This document shows, in pieces, positions 29,260 to 37,885 of a stretch of 64,000 nt of DNA. The notes beneath the pieces were generated by a model. The model worked only from the letters and a program-made list of their open reading frames with translations. It had not been told where the DNA came from and searched no databases. The stretch is from Vreelandella zhanjiangensis DSM 21076 (GTDB taxonomy: Bacteria; Pseudomonadota; Gammaproteobacteria; Pseudomonadales; Halomonadaceae): contig NZ_KB898646.1 of assembly GCF_000377665.1 (NCBI RefSeq), positions 372,001 through 436,000 of the forward strand, written 5' to 3'. The position numbers and the translations under genes are program-made. How positions within the stretch are numbered: the stretch's first letter is position 1; each line of letters starts with the position of its first letter.

Positions 29260-30441
29260 ATGTTCGAATTGGTAGATAACGCACCCTCGAGTAGTGCGGT
29301 CATCAAAGTAGTCGGTGTTGGTGGTGGCGGCGGTAATGCCGTCAACCATATGGTTGAAAGTAATATTGAAGGCGTTGAATTCATTTGCGCCAATACCGAT
29401 GCCCAGGCGCTTAAACGCGTATCCGCGAAAACAGTATTACAGCTCGGTGGTGAAATCACTAAAGGGCTAGGCGCTGGTGCTAACCCAGAAGTGGGACGCC
29501 AGGCTGCAATGGAAGACCGGGATCGGATTGCCGAGTTATTACAGGGCGCCGATATGGTCTTTATCACTGCCGGTATGGGCGGTGGTACAGGCACCGGTGG
29601 TGCTCCCGTGGTTGCTCAGGTGGCCAAGGAGCTAGGCATTCTGACCGTGGCAGTGGTTACACGGCCTTTCCCGTTTGAAGGCCCCAAGCGTATGCGCGCG
29701 GCCGAAGAGGGCATGAAAGAGCTCTCTGAGCATGTCGACTCGCTGATCACCATTCCCAATGAAAAGCTGCTTTCCGTATTGGGTAAAAACGCTACGCTAC
29801 TCACGGCGTTCAGCGCTGCGAATGACGTACTGCTAGGTGCCGTACAGGGTATTGCTGAGCTGATTACCAGCCCCGGCATTATCAACGTCGACTTTGCTGA
29901 TGTGCGCACCGTTATGTCTGAAATGGGCATGGCAATGATGGGCACAGGTGGTGCTACTGGTGAAAACCGTGCCCGCGAAGCAGCCGAAAAAGCTATCCGC
30001 AGCCCGCTGTTGGAGGATATCGATCTGCATGGCGCACGGGGTATTCTGGTCAATATTACTGCTGGCCCGGATCTTTCGATTGGCGAGTTCAACGACGTGG
30101 GCGCCACGGTTCAGGAATTTGCGTCGCAAGAAGCCACCATCGTGGTCGGAACTTCCATCGATATGGAAATGTCCGATGAGCTGCGTGTGACAGTTGTTGC
30201 CGCCGGCTTGGATGGTAGCAAGTCTTCTAAAGCATCAGCAGCGCGCGAGCCTGTGCGCCGCTCCGCTACGGACTCTTCTGATTACCGCAAGCTGCAGCAG
30301 CCGACAGTAATGCGCCAGCAGGCAACCGCTCGTGCAGAAGCGCCTGAACACGCGCCTAAGCCGCGGCCTGAAAAAAGTCGTTCAGCCGATGCTGATGACT
30401 ATCTGGACATTCCAGCCTTCTTGCGCCGTCAGGCTGATTGA
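29260..30441 (+). CDS. ftsZ: Cell division GTPase FtsZ
   Basis: Tubulin-like GTPase forming the Z-ring. The ATG at 29260, with CAGGAGACGG upstream, gives 393 residues; a longer frame reaching into ftsA is not used. Tubulin signature GGGTGTG at 107-113, conserved globular core to about 315, a variable Arg/Glu/Pro-rich linker to about 377, and the C-terminal peptide [14 protein letters not shown] that binds FtsA, ZipA and ZapD. Confidence 0.98.
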   Translation: MFELVDNAPSSSAVIKVVGVGGGGGNAVNHMVESNIEGVEFICANTDAQALKRVSAKTVLQLGGEITKGLGAGANPEVGRQAAMEDRDRIAELLQGADMVFITAGMGGGTGTGGAPVVAQVAKELGILTVAVVTRPFPFEGPKRMRAAEEGMKELSEHVDSLITIPNEKLLSVLGKNATLLTAFSAANDVLLGAVQGIAELITSPGIINVDFADVRTVMSEMGMAMMGTGGATGENRAREAAEKAIRSPLLEDIDLHGARGILVNITAGPDLSIGEFNDVGATVQEFASQEATIVVGTSIDMEMSDELRVTVVAAGLDGSKSSKASAAREPVRRSATDSSDYRKLQQPTVMRQQATARAEAPEHAPKPRPEKSRSADADDYLDIPAFLRRQAD

Positions 30442-30466
30442 TTGTTTCAATCGGTGTCATACTGCC

Positions 30467-30505
30467 AGCAAACGAGTGTTTTATTGGTTAAAACGCTCGT
30501 TTGCT
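30467..30505 (+). other. Long hairpin between ftsZ and lpxC
   Basis: 17-bp stem with one G-U pair (30467-30483 with 30489-30505), five-base loop TTGGT. No T tract follows (GTTAAAG), so it is not a typical terminator; it may protect or process the ftsZ mRNA end, or attenuate read-through into lpxC. Confidence 0.7.
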
Positions 30506-30530
30506 GTTAAAGTGAACACTGTTTGATAAC
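30501..30530 (+). promoter_or_regulatory. Weak candidate lpxC promoter
   Basis: TTGCTG (30501-30506), 18 bases, GATAAC (30525-30530), 48 bases before the lpxC ATG. The -35 half overlaps the hairpin at 30467-30505. Weak match. Confidence 0.3.
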
Positions 30531-30577
30531 TTCCCTTTCCTTACGGTACTACCGTCATTAGAGTTCGACCACTGCCC

Positions 30578-31489
30578 ATGATCAGACAACGCACCCTACA
30601 AAACGTCATCCGCGCCACTGGAGTGGGTCTGCACTCCGGCAAAAAAGTCCATTTGGCTTTGCGTCCGGCGCCGGCAAACACCGGGATTGTGTTTGTTAGA
30701 ACCGATCTGGATCCCGTGGTACACGTCCCCGCACGTGCTGAGCTTGTCGAAGATACAAAGCTTTGCACTGCGCTTTCGTTTGAAGGCGTTAAAGTGGCAA
30801 CGGTCGAGCACCTGATGTCTGCATTTGCAGGCTTGGGTATCGACAATGCGTACGTTGACTTAAGTGCGCCTGAAGTTCCAATTATGGACGGTAGTGCCAG
30901 CCCGTTTGTGTTCCTGATTCAATCGGCGGGTATCCTCGAGCAGGATGCCCCGAAGAAATTTATCCGCATCAAGCGTCGCGTTGCGGTTAGCGATGGCGAT
31001 AAAGAAGCCGTTTTTCTTCCGCATCAGGGATTTAAAGTCTCTTTTGCGATTGATTTTGATCATCCGGTATTTGAGCAGCAGAAACAAACGGCCCTGATTG
31101 ATTTCTCGACCACGTCTTTTGTGAAAGAAGTTTCCCGGGCGCGTACTTTTGGGTTCATGAAGGATTTGGAGTTTTTACGCTCTAATAACCTGGCTCTTGG
31201 CGGCAGTCTTGACAATGCAATCGTTGTCGATGATTACCGTATCGTCAACGAGGGCGGACTGCGCTACGAAGACGAGTTTGTAAAACACAAGGTGCTGGAT
31301 GCTATTGGTGATCTGTATCAGTTGGGCCACAGCCTGATTGGCGAATTCCATGGTGTTAAGTCCGGTCATGCGCTGAACAATCAGCTGTGTCGTGAACTGA
31401 TGGCGCAGCCCGATGCTTACGAGATTGTGACGTTTGAAGGCGAGAAAGCCGTCGCGCCTATTTCGTACGCGGCACCCGCAATGGCCTGA
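30578..31489 (+). CDS. lpxC: UDP-3-O-acyl-N-acetylglucosamine deacetylase LpxC
   Basis: Zinc amidase catalysing the committed step of lipid A synthesis. 303 residues (E. coli 305). [10 protein letters not shown] near 77-86 supplies the first zinc His; [14 protein letters not shown] near 237-250 supplies the other His and Asp; [14 protein letters not shown] near 256-269 holds the catalytic-site His. Downstream of ftsZ as in most gammaproteobacteria. Confidence 0.98.
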   Translation: MIRQRTLQNVIRATGVGLHSGKKVHLALRPAPANTGIVFVRTDLDPVVHVPARAELVEDTKLCTALSFEGVKVATVEHLMSAFAGLGIDNAYVDLSAPEVPIMDGSASPFVFLIQSAGILEQDAPKKFIRIKRRVAVSDGDKEAVFLPHQGFKVSFAIDFDHPVFEQQKQTALIDFSTTSFVKEVSRARTFGFMKDLEFLRSNNLALGGSLDNAIVVDDYRIVNEGGLRYEDEFVKHKVLDAIGDLYQLGHSLIGEFHGVKSGHALNNQLCRELMAQPDAYEIVTFEGEKAVAPISYAAPAMA

Positions 31490-31543
31490 TGGCTTAAGTA
31501 TTAGCGCTATTTGAATCTGAATGAACGGTTTAGGTTTGATGTG

Positions 31544-31567
31544 AAGCACCGCTTTGGCGGTGCTTTT
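31544..31567 (+). terminator. Intrinsic terminator of lpxC
   Basis: 9-bp stem AAGCACCGC (31544-31552) with its complement (31557-31565), TTTG loop, short T tract. Confidence 0.75.
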
Positions 31568-31570
31568 GCA

Positions 31571-31636
31571 TTTCTGAGTCTTGTGTTTCTAGGTCTTGTG
31601 TTTCTAGGTTTTGTATTTCTAGGTCTAGGTCTAGGG
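31571..31636. repeat. 15-bp tandem repeat, about four copies
   Basis: Consecutive units TTTCTAGGTCTTGTG at 31571-31585, 31586-31600, 31601-31615 and 31616-31630 with small changes, trailing into CTAGG. It sits between the lpxC terminator and the convergent dciA end. The plus strand is open across it, but the frame continues antisense to dciA and is not a credible gene. Confidence 0.85.
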
Positions 31637-31643
31637 AATAGCG

Positions 31644-32102
31644 TTATTTTTCTGGCGCGTGAGATGCCAGCCGCTCAAGCGCTTTGCGAAGCGCGGGGTT
31701 CTGCATGTCGCTTGCGCACTCCGTCAGGGTTTGACCTGCGCTGGCTGATAGCTTGCGCGTGTTGCGAAGTGGCGCTTCAACCGGGTGTACGGGGCGAACT
31801 TTAAAGGTAAAGCCGCTTACGGCTTCAAAACCGGGTAGCTGATGAAGTAGCGTCAATAAACGCCGCTGCTCAAAGCGTAGCCACGTCAGCCAGCTGGCTT
31901 GGCCGCTGATAAGGGTCAGGCGACCTTCACGAAAGCCGCCTACAAAAATATGCTGGCGCATTTCTTCAGGCAGATGCGCGCGTAGGTGGCTCTGGGCCTG
32001 GTCAATAAGACGAGATTGGCGCATTAACTGGCCAATATCGCCAGACTTGTTTAGCAGGCGGGCGATGGGCTGGGCCTGAGAACGCTTAACCTTTATACTC
32101 AT
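31644..32102 (-). CDS. dciA: DciA-type DUF721 protein (probable DnaB loader)
   Basis: DUF721/DciA family; DciA is the ancestral bacterial replicative-helicase loader found where DnaC is absent. 152 residues; ATG at 32102 with TAGGAT upstream. The DUF721 core (about 22-105) contains the pattern LP-x-x-x-R-x-H-x-x-V-G-x-x-R-x-G-x-L-T-L. Its place between lpxC and secA is the usual one in gammaproteobacteria. Convergent to lpxC, divergent from the next ORF. Confidence 0.85.
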   Translation of the reverse strand: MSIKVKRSQAQPIARLLNKSGDIGQLMRQSRLIDQAQSHLRAHLPEEMRQHIFVGGFREGRLTLISGQASWLTWLRFEQRRLLTLLHQLPGFEAVSGFTFKVRPVHPVEAPLRNTRKLSASAGQTLTECASDMQNPALRKALERLASHAPEK

Positions 32103-32210
32103 ACGCTTGAATCCTAGGATAACCCTCTCAATATTACTAAGTAGCCCTGTAAATTTTTTGACGAGCTACTTATCAGCAGAGCCTAACACGCTCAGGAGCC
32201 AACCCACAGC

Positions 32211-32573
32211 ATGTCCTCAACGCTTAATGCCTTTTATGCTTCGCCGCGACGTTACCGTCGTTATGGCCTGGCGCGTTGGTGGCTGGCGGGTCTCCTAGTA
32301 AGCTGTCTTTTACCCAGTAGTCTAGTGCCTTCTGATGCTTTTCGCGGTACTGAGCGCAGCGTTAGCGTCTGTCTGTGGGTGCCCGCTATTTTACGTGCCC
32401 AGTCTCAATGGATCGCCAGAAGGCGACGCGCCTTAAAGCGTTGGCAGCGGCGCATCAAGCAGGTGAGGGTGCTGCGCCACTGCTTGCCTGCGTACCGCTT
32501 TATAAAGCGCCAGGTGGCCGCGCGCGATGTGCTTACCCAGCGTGGCCCGCCTGCTTATTTCACGGTTCACTAA
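32211..32573 (+). CDS. Candidate SecM-like secretion-monitor peptide upstream of secA
   Basis: No family recognised. 120 residues, AGGAG 12 bases before the ATG, codon use like neighbours. The N-terminus reads as a signal peptide or signal anchor: basic RRYRRYGLAR at 13-22, hydrophobic 23-39, VPSDA at 39-43. Residues 66-100 are very basic. RGPP lies at 111-114, six residues before the stop. E. coli SecM, also encoded just upstream of secA, has a signal peptide and an RAGP arrest motif close to its C-terminus; RAPP-type arrest peptides are similar. Function is inferred from place and architecture only; a competing overlapping frame (32375-32653) was considered less likely. Confidence 0.5.
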   Translation: MSSTLNAFYASPRRYRRYGLARWWLAGLLVSCLLPSSLVPSDAFRGTERSVSVCLWVPAILRAQSQWIARRRRALKRWQRRIKQVRVLRHCLPAYRFIKRQVAARDVLTQRGPPAYFTVH

Positions 32574-32645
32574 AAACGCACTCTATTTGCCTTATATGGA
32601 ACAGGGCGAAACCCATTGGGTCGCTCATGATGATGTGGATATTTC

Positions 32646-35399
32646 ATGATTAATAATTTGTTACGTAAAGTAGTTGGTTCTAAGAATGACCGTGAAGTAA
32701 AGCGCATGCACAAAAACGTTCACGGTGTGAACGCGCTTGAGGCAGAGTTTGAAAAACTGAGTGATGAAGAGCTTCAGGGCAAAACGTCAGAACTACGCCA
32801 GCGGCTGAGCAATGGTGAAGCGCTGGATAACCTGCTACCCGACGCCTTTGCAATCGTACGTGAGGCGAGCAAGCGCGTAATGGGGATGCGTCATTTCGAT
32901 GTGCAGATGGTCGGGGGCATGACCCTGCATCGCGGGCGTATCGCCGAAATGAAAACCGGTGAAGGTAAAACGCTGGTCGCAACGCTTGCGGTTTATCTGA
33001 ATGCGCTGCCCGCCAAGGGCGTGCACGTTGTGACGGTGAACGACTATCTGGCGCGTCGTGATGCCGAGTGGATGCGTCCATTGTATGAGTTCCTCGGACT
33101 CTCCATCGGCGTTATCTTTTCGGGTCAGACGGGTGAAGAGAAGCGCCATGCCTACCGGTGCGATATCACCTACGGCACCAATAACGAGTTTGGTTTTGAC
33201 TACCTGCGCGACAACATGGCGTTCTCCTTGGAAGACAAGGTGCAGCGTGGCCTGCATTACGCCATTGTCGATGAGGTCGATTCCATCCTGATTGATGAAG
33301 CGCGTACGCCGCTGATCATCTCTGGCGCGGTGGATGAAAATACCAATCTTTATAACGTCGCGAATCAGCTCTCTTTGCAGTTAGAGCAAGGCGAGGTGTC
33401 AGAAGACGACGATGTGCCTGCTACCGGCGATTTCGTGCTGGATGAAAAGCAGAAACAGGTTGAGCTGACCGAGCAGGGGCATAACAAGGTAGAAGAGCTG
33501 ATGCAGGCGGAAGGCCTTCTTAAAGAAGGCGAGTCGCTCTATGCGGCTCAAAACCTTAACCTGCTTCAGCATATGCACTCTGCACTACGCGCGCGCTATC
33601 TGTATAACCGCGACGTGGACTACATCGTTTCGGAAGATCAGGTGGTCATCGTTGATGAGCATACCGGCCGGACGATGCCGGGCCGCCGCTGGTCTGAAGG
33701 CCTGCATCAGGCCGTTGAGGCCAAAGAAGGCGTAACCGTTCAGCGTGAAAGCCAGACGCTGGCATCCACGACCTTCCAGAACTATTTCCGCCTGTATGAA
33801 AAACTTGCAGGTATGACCGGTACCGCCGATACCGAAGCGTTCGAATTTCGCCAGATTTACGGCCTTGACGTTATCGTTATTCCGACCAACCGCCCGTTGG
33901 CACGGAAGGATCTCAACGATCTGGTCTACCTGAGCGCTGAAGAAAAATACGAAGCGATTATCAAAGATGTTAAGGCCGAAACCGAAGCAGGGCGCCCGGT
34001 GTTGGTAGGTACCGCTTCAATTGAAACGTCAGAATATCTTGCCCGCCTGATGAATGATGCAGGTCTCAAGTTCAGCGTTCTGAATGCCAAGCAGCACCAG
34101 AGTGAAGCGGAAATTATTGCTCAGGCGGGTCGCCCTGGCGCTATTACGATTGCCACCAATATGGCTGGTCGGGGTACTGACATCATGTTGGGCGGTAACT
34201 GGGAGGCGGAAGCAGCCAAACTACAGAACCCAAGCCAAGCCCAGATTGACGCGTTAAAAGCCGAATGGCAACAGCGCCATGACGGCGTGCTGGCAGCCGG
34301 TGGTTTGCACGTTATCGGCTCTGAGCGCCATGAATCCCGGCGTATTGATAACCAGCTGCGTGGCCGTGCTGGTCGTCAGGGCGACCCGGGTTCGACTCGC
34401 TTCTTCCTGTCGCTGGAAGACAGCTTGATGCGCCTGTTCGGCTCTGATCGCGTCAAACGCCTGATGCAGGCGCTAGGCCTTGAGCGCGGTGAAGCCATCG
34501 AGCACAAGATGGTATCTAATGCGGTTGAGCGGGCGCAGAAAAAAGTTGAAGGCCGTAACTTCGATATCCGTAAGCAGCTGCTTGAATATGATGACGTCGC
34601 CAACGATCAGCGCCGGGTTATTTACGAACAGCGCAACGAAGTCCTGGCCTCTGACGATATTTCAGAAGCGATCGTGGGGATCCGTGAAGAAGTGATGGAA
34701 GACTCCATCAGCGACTTCGTACCACCGCAAAGCCTGGCTGAACAGTGGGATTTGTCTGGCTTGGAAGCGCATCTCAAGGCGGAATTTAACCTGGATGCTC
34801 CGGTGGTTGAGTGGGCGGCTGAAGATGAGCGTTTCAGTGAAGAGAAACTGCGCGAACGTCTCCAGACCATGCACCGGGAAGCCTATGCAGCCAAGGTGGA
34901 TGCAGCCGGGGCTACTCTGATTCGTCGCTTTGAAAAGCAAGTGATGCTGCAGGTTCTGGATACGCGTTGGAAAGAGCATTTGCAGTCTATGGATCACCTG
35001 CGCCGTGGTATTCACCTGCGCGGTTATGCCCAGAAAAATCCCAAGCAAGAGTACAAGCGCGAATCCTTTGAGCTGTTTCAGCACTTGCTGACCAATATCA
35101 AAGCGGACGTTACCCGTATCTTGAGCCATGTCCAGGTACGCCAGCCTGAAGAGGTCGATGCGCTGGAGCAAAAACGTCGTGAAGAGCTGGCCCGTGAAAA
35201 AGCGGCCGCCGCTACCCGTCACGATGACGCTTCATCGAATGAGAATGCAGCCGGAGCGGAAATGAATGGCGTCGATGACAACGACGCTGACATGGATGCA
35301 CGCCCTGTACGTCGCGAAGGGCCTAAAGTCGGACGTAACGATCCGTGTATTTGCGGCTCAGGTAAGAAGTACAAGCAGTGCTGTGGAAAATTAAGCTAA
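32646..35399 (+). CDS. secA: Protein translocase motor ATPase SecA
   Basis: Motor that pushes preproteins through SecYEG. 917 residues (E. coli 901). Walker A GEGKT at 105-109; Walker B with [13 protein letters not shown] near 209-221; helicase motif region with [10 protein letters not shown] near 507-516; C-terminal zinc/SecB-binding domain [14 protein letters not shown] near the end. The ribosome site before ATG 32646 is weak (GTGGAT), which fits control by translation of the upstream ORF, though this is inference. Confidence 0.98.
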   Translation: MINNLLRKVVGSKNDREVKRMHKNVHGVNALEAEFEKLSDEELQGKTSELRQRLSNGEALDNLLPDAFAIVREASKRVMGMRHFDVQMVGGMTLHRGRIAEMKTGEGKTLVATLAVYLNALPAKGVHVVTVNDYLARRDAEWMRPLYEFLGLSIGVIFSGQTGEEKRHAYRCDITYGTNNEFGFDYLRDNMAFSLEDKVQRGLHYAIVDEVDSILIDEARTPLIISGAVDENTNLYNVANQLSLQLEQGEVSEDDDVPATGDFVLDEKQKQVELTEQGHNKVEELMQAEGLLKEGESLYAAQNLNLLQHMHSALRARYLYNRDVDYIVSEDQVVIVDEHTGRTMPGRRWSEGLHQAVEAKEGVTVQRESQTLASTTFQNYFRLYEKLAGMTGTADTEAFEFRQIYGLDVIVIPTNRPLARKDLNDLVYLSAEEKYEAIIKDVKAETEAGRPVLVGTASIETSEYLARLMNDAGLKFSVLNAKQHQSEAEIIAQAGRPGAITIATNMAGRGTDIMLGGNWEAEAAKLQNPSQAQIDALKAEWQQRHDGVLAAGGLHVIGSERHESRRIDNQLRGRAGRQGDPGSTRFFLSLEDSLMRLFGSDRVKRLMQALGLERGEAIEHKMVSNAVERAQKKVEGRNFDIRKQLLEYDDVANDQRRVIYEQRNEVLASDDISEAIVGIREEVMEDSISDFVPPQSLAEQWDLSGLEAHLKAEFNLDAPVVEWAAEDERFSEEKLRERLQTMHREAYAAKVDAAGATLIRRFEKQVMLQVLDTRWKEHLQSMDHLRRGIHLRGYAQKNPKQEYKRESFELFQHLLTNIKADVTRILSHVQVRQPEEVDALEQKRREELAREKAAAATRHDDASSNENAAGAEMNGVDDNDADMDARPVRREGPKVGRNDPCICGSGKKYKQCCGKLS

Positions 35400-35433
35400 C
35401 GAAGCGGGCTGAATAAAGGTAGAGGAGACGATC

Positions 35434-36663
35434 ATGGCGGTGGGTAAAAGTCCCTTTCCGGTGATGCCACCCCTGGCGGGGGTGCGCCTAGGAAGTGCAA
35501 TGGCGGGTATTAAAAAACCGGGTCGCCGTGACGTGGTGGTGATTGAACTGCCTGAATCAGCTGCGGTGTCCGGTGTCTTTACGCGTAATGCGTTTTGTGC
35601 GGCACCCGTAACGGTTGCCAAGGCGCATATCGAGCGCTGCCGCGAGAACGGTCAGTCGCCACGTTATTGGCTGGTGAATACTGGTAATGCGAATGCGGGC
35701 ACCGGTAAGCAAGGGCTTCAAGATGCCTATGCCAGCTGCAAAGCGCTGGCAGAACAGGCGGGCGTTGCAGAGCATCAGGTGCTGCCTTTCTCAACCGGCG
35801 TTATTGGTGAGCCGCTCCCCATGGAGCGGCTGCTGGCGGGCCTGGCCCCTGCGCTTGATTCGAAAGCCGAGGGCAGTCAGGCCTGGCAGCAGGCGGGCGA
35901 GGGGATTCTCACCACCGATACCCGCGCTAAAGGTGCAAGCATTACGGTTGACGTGAGTGGCGGCACGATCACTATCAACGGGATCACTAAAGGCTCGGGC
36001 ATGATCAAGCCGAATATGGCGACCATGCTGGGCTTTGTGGTGACTGATGCGGCGGTTGAGCAATCGTTGCTGGATCGTCTGCTGCGCGAAACCGTGGATG
36101 CCTCCTTCAACTGCATTACCGTGGACAGCGATACTTCCACCAACGATGCTTGTCTGCTGGCAGCGACGGGAATGGGCGCTGCAGTTACTAATGATGCGGA
36201 CATCAAACTGTTTCGCGATGCGCTACAGCAGGTAATGACCACGTTGGCCCAGGCCATCATTCGTGATGGTGAGGGAGCGACGAAGTTTGTCACGCTGCAA
36301 GTTGATGGCGCAAAGAGTCGTCAGGAAGCGCTGGATGTGGCATTTACGGTTGCCCATTCACCGCTGGTTAAAACGGCGCTTTATGCGTCTGACGCTAACT
36401 GGGGTCGTATATTGGCCGCAGTGGGTCGGGCGCCCGTGGATAATTTTGACGTGAATCGTGTGGTCATTGACTTGGCTGATGTGCGTTTGGTCGAAGATGG
36501 CGGTCGGGCAAGCGGCTACACTGAAGAGGCGGGCAGCGCGGTGATGGCACAAGAAGAGATCACTATTCGCATCAGCCTGGGACGTGGTGACGAGAGTGCC
36601 ACCGTTTGGACCTCGGATCTTTCCCATGACTATGTGACGATTAACGCGGATTATCGTAGCTAA
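35434..36663 (+). CDS. argJ: Glutamate N-acetyltransferase / ornithine acetyltransferase ArgJ
   Basis: Transfers acetyl from N-acetylornithine to glutamate in the cyclic arginine pathway. 409 residues, self-cleaved in the family at the Ala-Thr bond; the nucleophile is Thr197 in PNMATMLGF. Also present are [10 protein letters not shown] near 48-57, STGVIGE near 117-123 and the C-terminal [15 protein letters not shown]. Whether it also makes N-acetylglutamate from acetyl-CoA cannot be told here. AGAGGAG before the ATG at 35434. Confidence 0.96.
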   Translation: MAVGKSPFPVMPPLAGVRLGSAMAGIKKPGRRDVVVIELPESAAVSGVFTRNAFCAAPVTVAKAHIERCRENGQSPRYWLVNTGNANAGTGKQGLQDAYASCKALAEQAGVAEHQVLPFSTGVIGEPLPMERLLAGLAPALDSKAEGSQAWQQAGEGILTTDTRAKGASITVDVSGGTITINGITKGSGMIKPNMATMLGFVVTDAAVEQSLLDRLLRETVDASFNCITVDSDTSTNDACLLAATGMGAAVTNDADIKLFRDALQQVMTTLAQAIIRDGEGATKFVTLQVDGAKSRQEALDVAFTVAHSPLVKTALYASDANWGRILAAVGRAPVDNFDVNRVVIDLADVRLVEDGGRASGYTEEAGSAVMAQEEITIRISLGRGDESATVWTSDLSHDYVTINADYRS

Positions 36664-36680
36664 GGTTATCGTAGCTAAGT
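36651..36680 (+). repeat. 15-bp tandem duplication across the argJ stop codon
   Basis: TTATCGTAGCTAAG(G/T) at 36651-36665 and again at 36666-36680. The first copy contains the final argJ codons and stop; the second lies just outside. Confidence 0.85.
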
Positions 36681-36731
36681 TCAGTCGAAAGGCTGGATCA
36701 GCAGTCGTAAAAGGGCTCACGCAGCGAGTTG

Positions 36732-36755
36732 GCGCTGGCATTAACTTGCCAGCGC
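36732..36755 (+). other. Hairpin between argJ and the mutT-type gene
   Basis: Perfect 9-bp stem GCGCTGGCA (36732-36740) with its complement (36747-36755), six-base loop, no T tract. It ends 22 bases before the next start; could be a processing or attenuation structure. Confidence 0.5.
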
Positions 36756-36777
36756 GTACACAGTGGATAAAGACGTA

Positions 36778-37734
36778 ATGAATGTAATGGTAAAACGACG
36801 GGTTCATGTCGCGGCAGCTGCCATCGTTAGTGCCGATCAGAAAAAAGTATTGATCGCGCGTCGGCCCTCGAATGTCGATCAGGGCGGTTTATGGGAGTTT
36901 CCCGGTGGCAAGCTGGCGCCTTATGAAACGGGTCTTGAAGGGCTTAAGCGCGAGCTGCACGAAGAGCTTGGTGTCGAGATTATTCGCGCCCAGCCTTTGA
37001 TTCGTATCCACCATGAATATCCTGACAAGCATATTTTGCTGGATGTTTGGCAGGTTCATGAGTTTGCGGGCGAGCCGTTTGGGCGCGAGGGTCAGGCGGT
37101 ACGCTGGGTGCCGATGGAAGAGCTGGTAAAATATCCGTTCCCTGCTGCCAATCTGCCTATTCTGCGCGCCGTCATGCTCCCCACTGAGTACCTGATTACC
37201 AGTGAAGAGGCGGATGAGGCACGGTTTGATGCGTTCCTGGAACGGGCATTGAAAGAAGATAATATTCGTCTTGTGCAGCTACGTGCCAAAGCGCTTGATG
37301 AGGCTGCCTACATTGAGCGTGCTGAGCGTGCCTTGCGTATGTGTCGTGAGTATGGCGCCAGTCTGCTGCTTAACGGTGAGCCTGGCTTGCTTGAAAAAGT
37401 GGATGCTGACGGTATTCACTTAACCAGCGAGCGGTTAATGCAGCTGGATCGACGTCCTATTTCGGAACAGAAGTGGCTTTCGGCATCGACCCATGATCAG
37501 ACCCAGCTTTCAAAAGCAGCCGTACTGGGCTGTGATTTTGTTACTTTGTCGCCACTGCGTACAACGCCTTCCCATCCAGAAGTAGCCCCCATTGGCTGGC
37601 ATGATTTCCAGCAGCTGGTTGAGCGTGCCGGTATGCCGGTCTTTGCGCTGGGCGGCATGACCCGCTTTGATGCAAATCATGCCCGTGCCGTAGGCGCTCA
37701 GGGTATCGCCTCGATTCGCGATTTCTGGAAGTAA
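36778..37734 (+). CDS. mutT: MutT-type Nudix hydrolase fused to a ThiE/TenI-like domain
   Basis: The N-terminal half (about 1-125) is a MutT-type 8-oxo-dGTP diphosphatase with the Nudix box GGKLAPYETGLEGLKRELHEELG (about 43-65) intact. The C-terminal half (about 145-318) has the TIM-barrel pattern of thiamine-phosphate synthase (VQLRAKALD, DADGIHL, SASTHD, FALGGM). In that half the ThiE Asp after LLN is replaced by Gly, and HLGQ reads HLTS, so thiamine-phosphate synthase activity is doubtful. This fusion is known in pseudomonads. ATG at 36778 is preferred; GTG 36763 is possible. 318 residues. Confidence 0.88.
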   Translation: MNVMVKRRVHVAAAAIVSADQKKVLIARRPSNVDQGGLWEFPGGKLAPYETGLEGLKRELHEELGVEIIRAQPLIRIHHEYPDKHILLDVWQVHEFAGEPFGREGQAVRWVPMEELVKYPFPAANLPILRAVMLPTEYLITSEEADEARFDAFLERALKEDNIRLVQLRAKALDEAAYIERAERALRMCREYGASLLLNGEPGLLEKVDADGIHLTSERLMQLDRRPISEQKWLSASTHDQTQLSKAAVLGCDFVTLSPLRTTPSHPEVAPIGWHDFQQLVERAGMPVFALGGMTRFDANHARAVGAQGIASIRDFWK

Positions 37735-37753
37735 GCGTTTTTACGTGCTGAGG

Positions 37754-37831
37754 ATAAGTACTTAAGATAAGTACTTAAGACAAGTGCTTAAAATAAGTAC
37801 TTAAGATTAGTACCGAAGATAAGCGCCAAAA
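37754..37831. repeat. 13-bp tandem repeat, six copies decaying at one end
   Basis: Unit ATAAGTACTTAAG, six head-to-tail copies from 37754; copies 1, 2 and 4 are identical, copies 3, 5 and 6 diverge. Each unit contains the palindromes AAGTACTT and CTTAAG. It lies between the mutT-type stop and the following terminator, in a convergent intergenic region. Confidence 0.9.
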
Positions 37832-37868
37832 AAACGCCTGCCAGAGTCATCTGGCAGGCGTTTGCTTT
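37828..37868. terminator. Bidirectional terminator between the mutT-type gene and aguB
   Basis: 14-bp stem (37832-37845 with 37850-37863), GTCA loop. The left flank is A7, giving a strong T tract for the minus-strand aguAB transcript; the right flank is TTTGCTTT for the plus strand. Confidence 0.9.
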
Positions 37869-37885
37869 ATGAGCTTGTTACGAGC

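Noticed and set aside
31511..31804. Plus-strand frame through the 15-bp repeat with a VFLG-type pentapeptide repeat
   Set aside because: It reads across the lpxC terminator, then antisense to dciA; no ribosome site.
37754..37831. CRISPR array
   Set aside because: Units are contiguous 13-mers without spacers and no cas genes are present.
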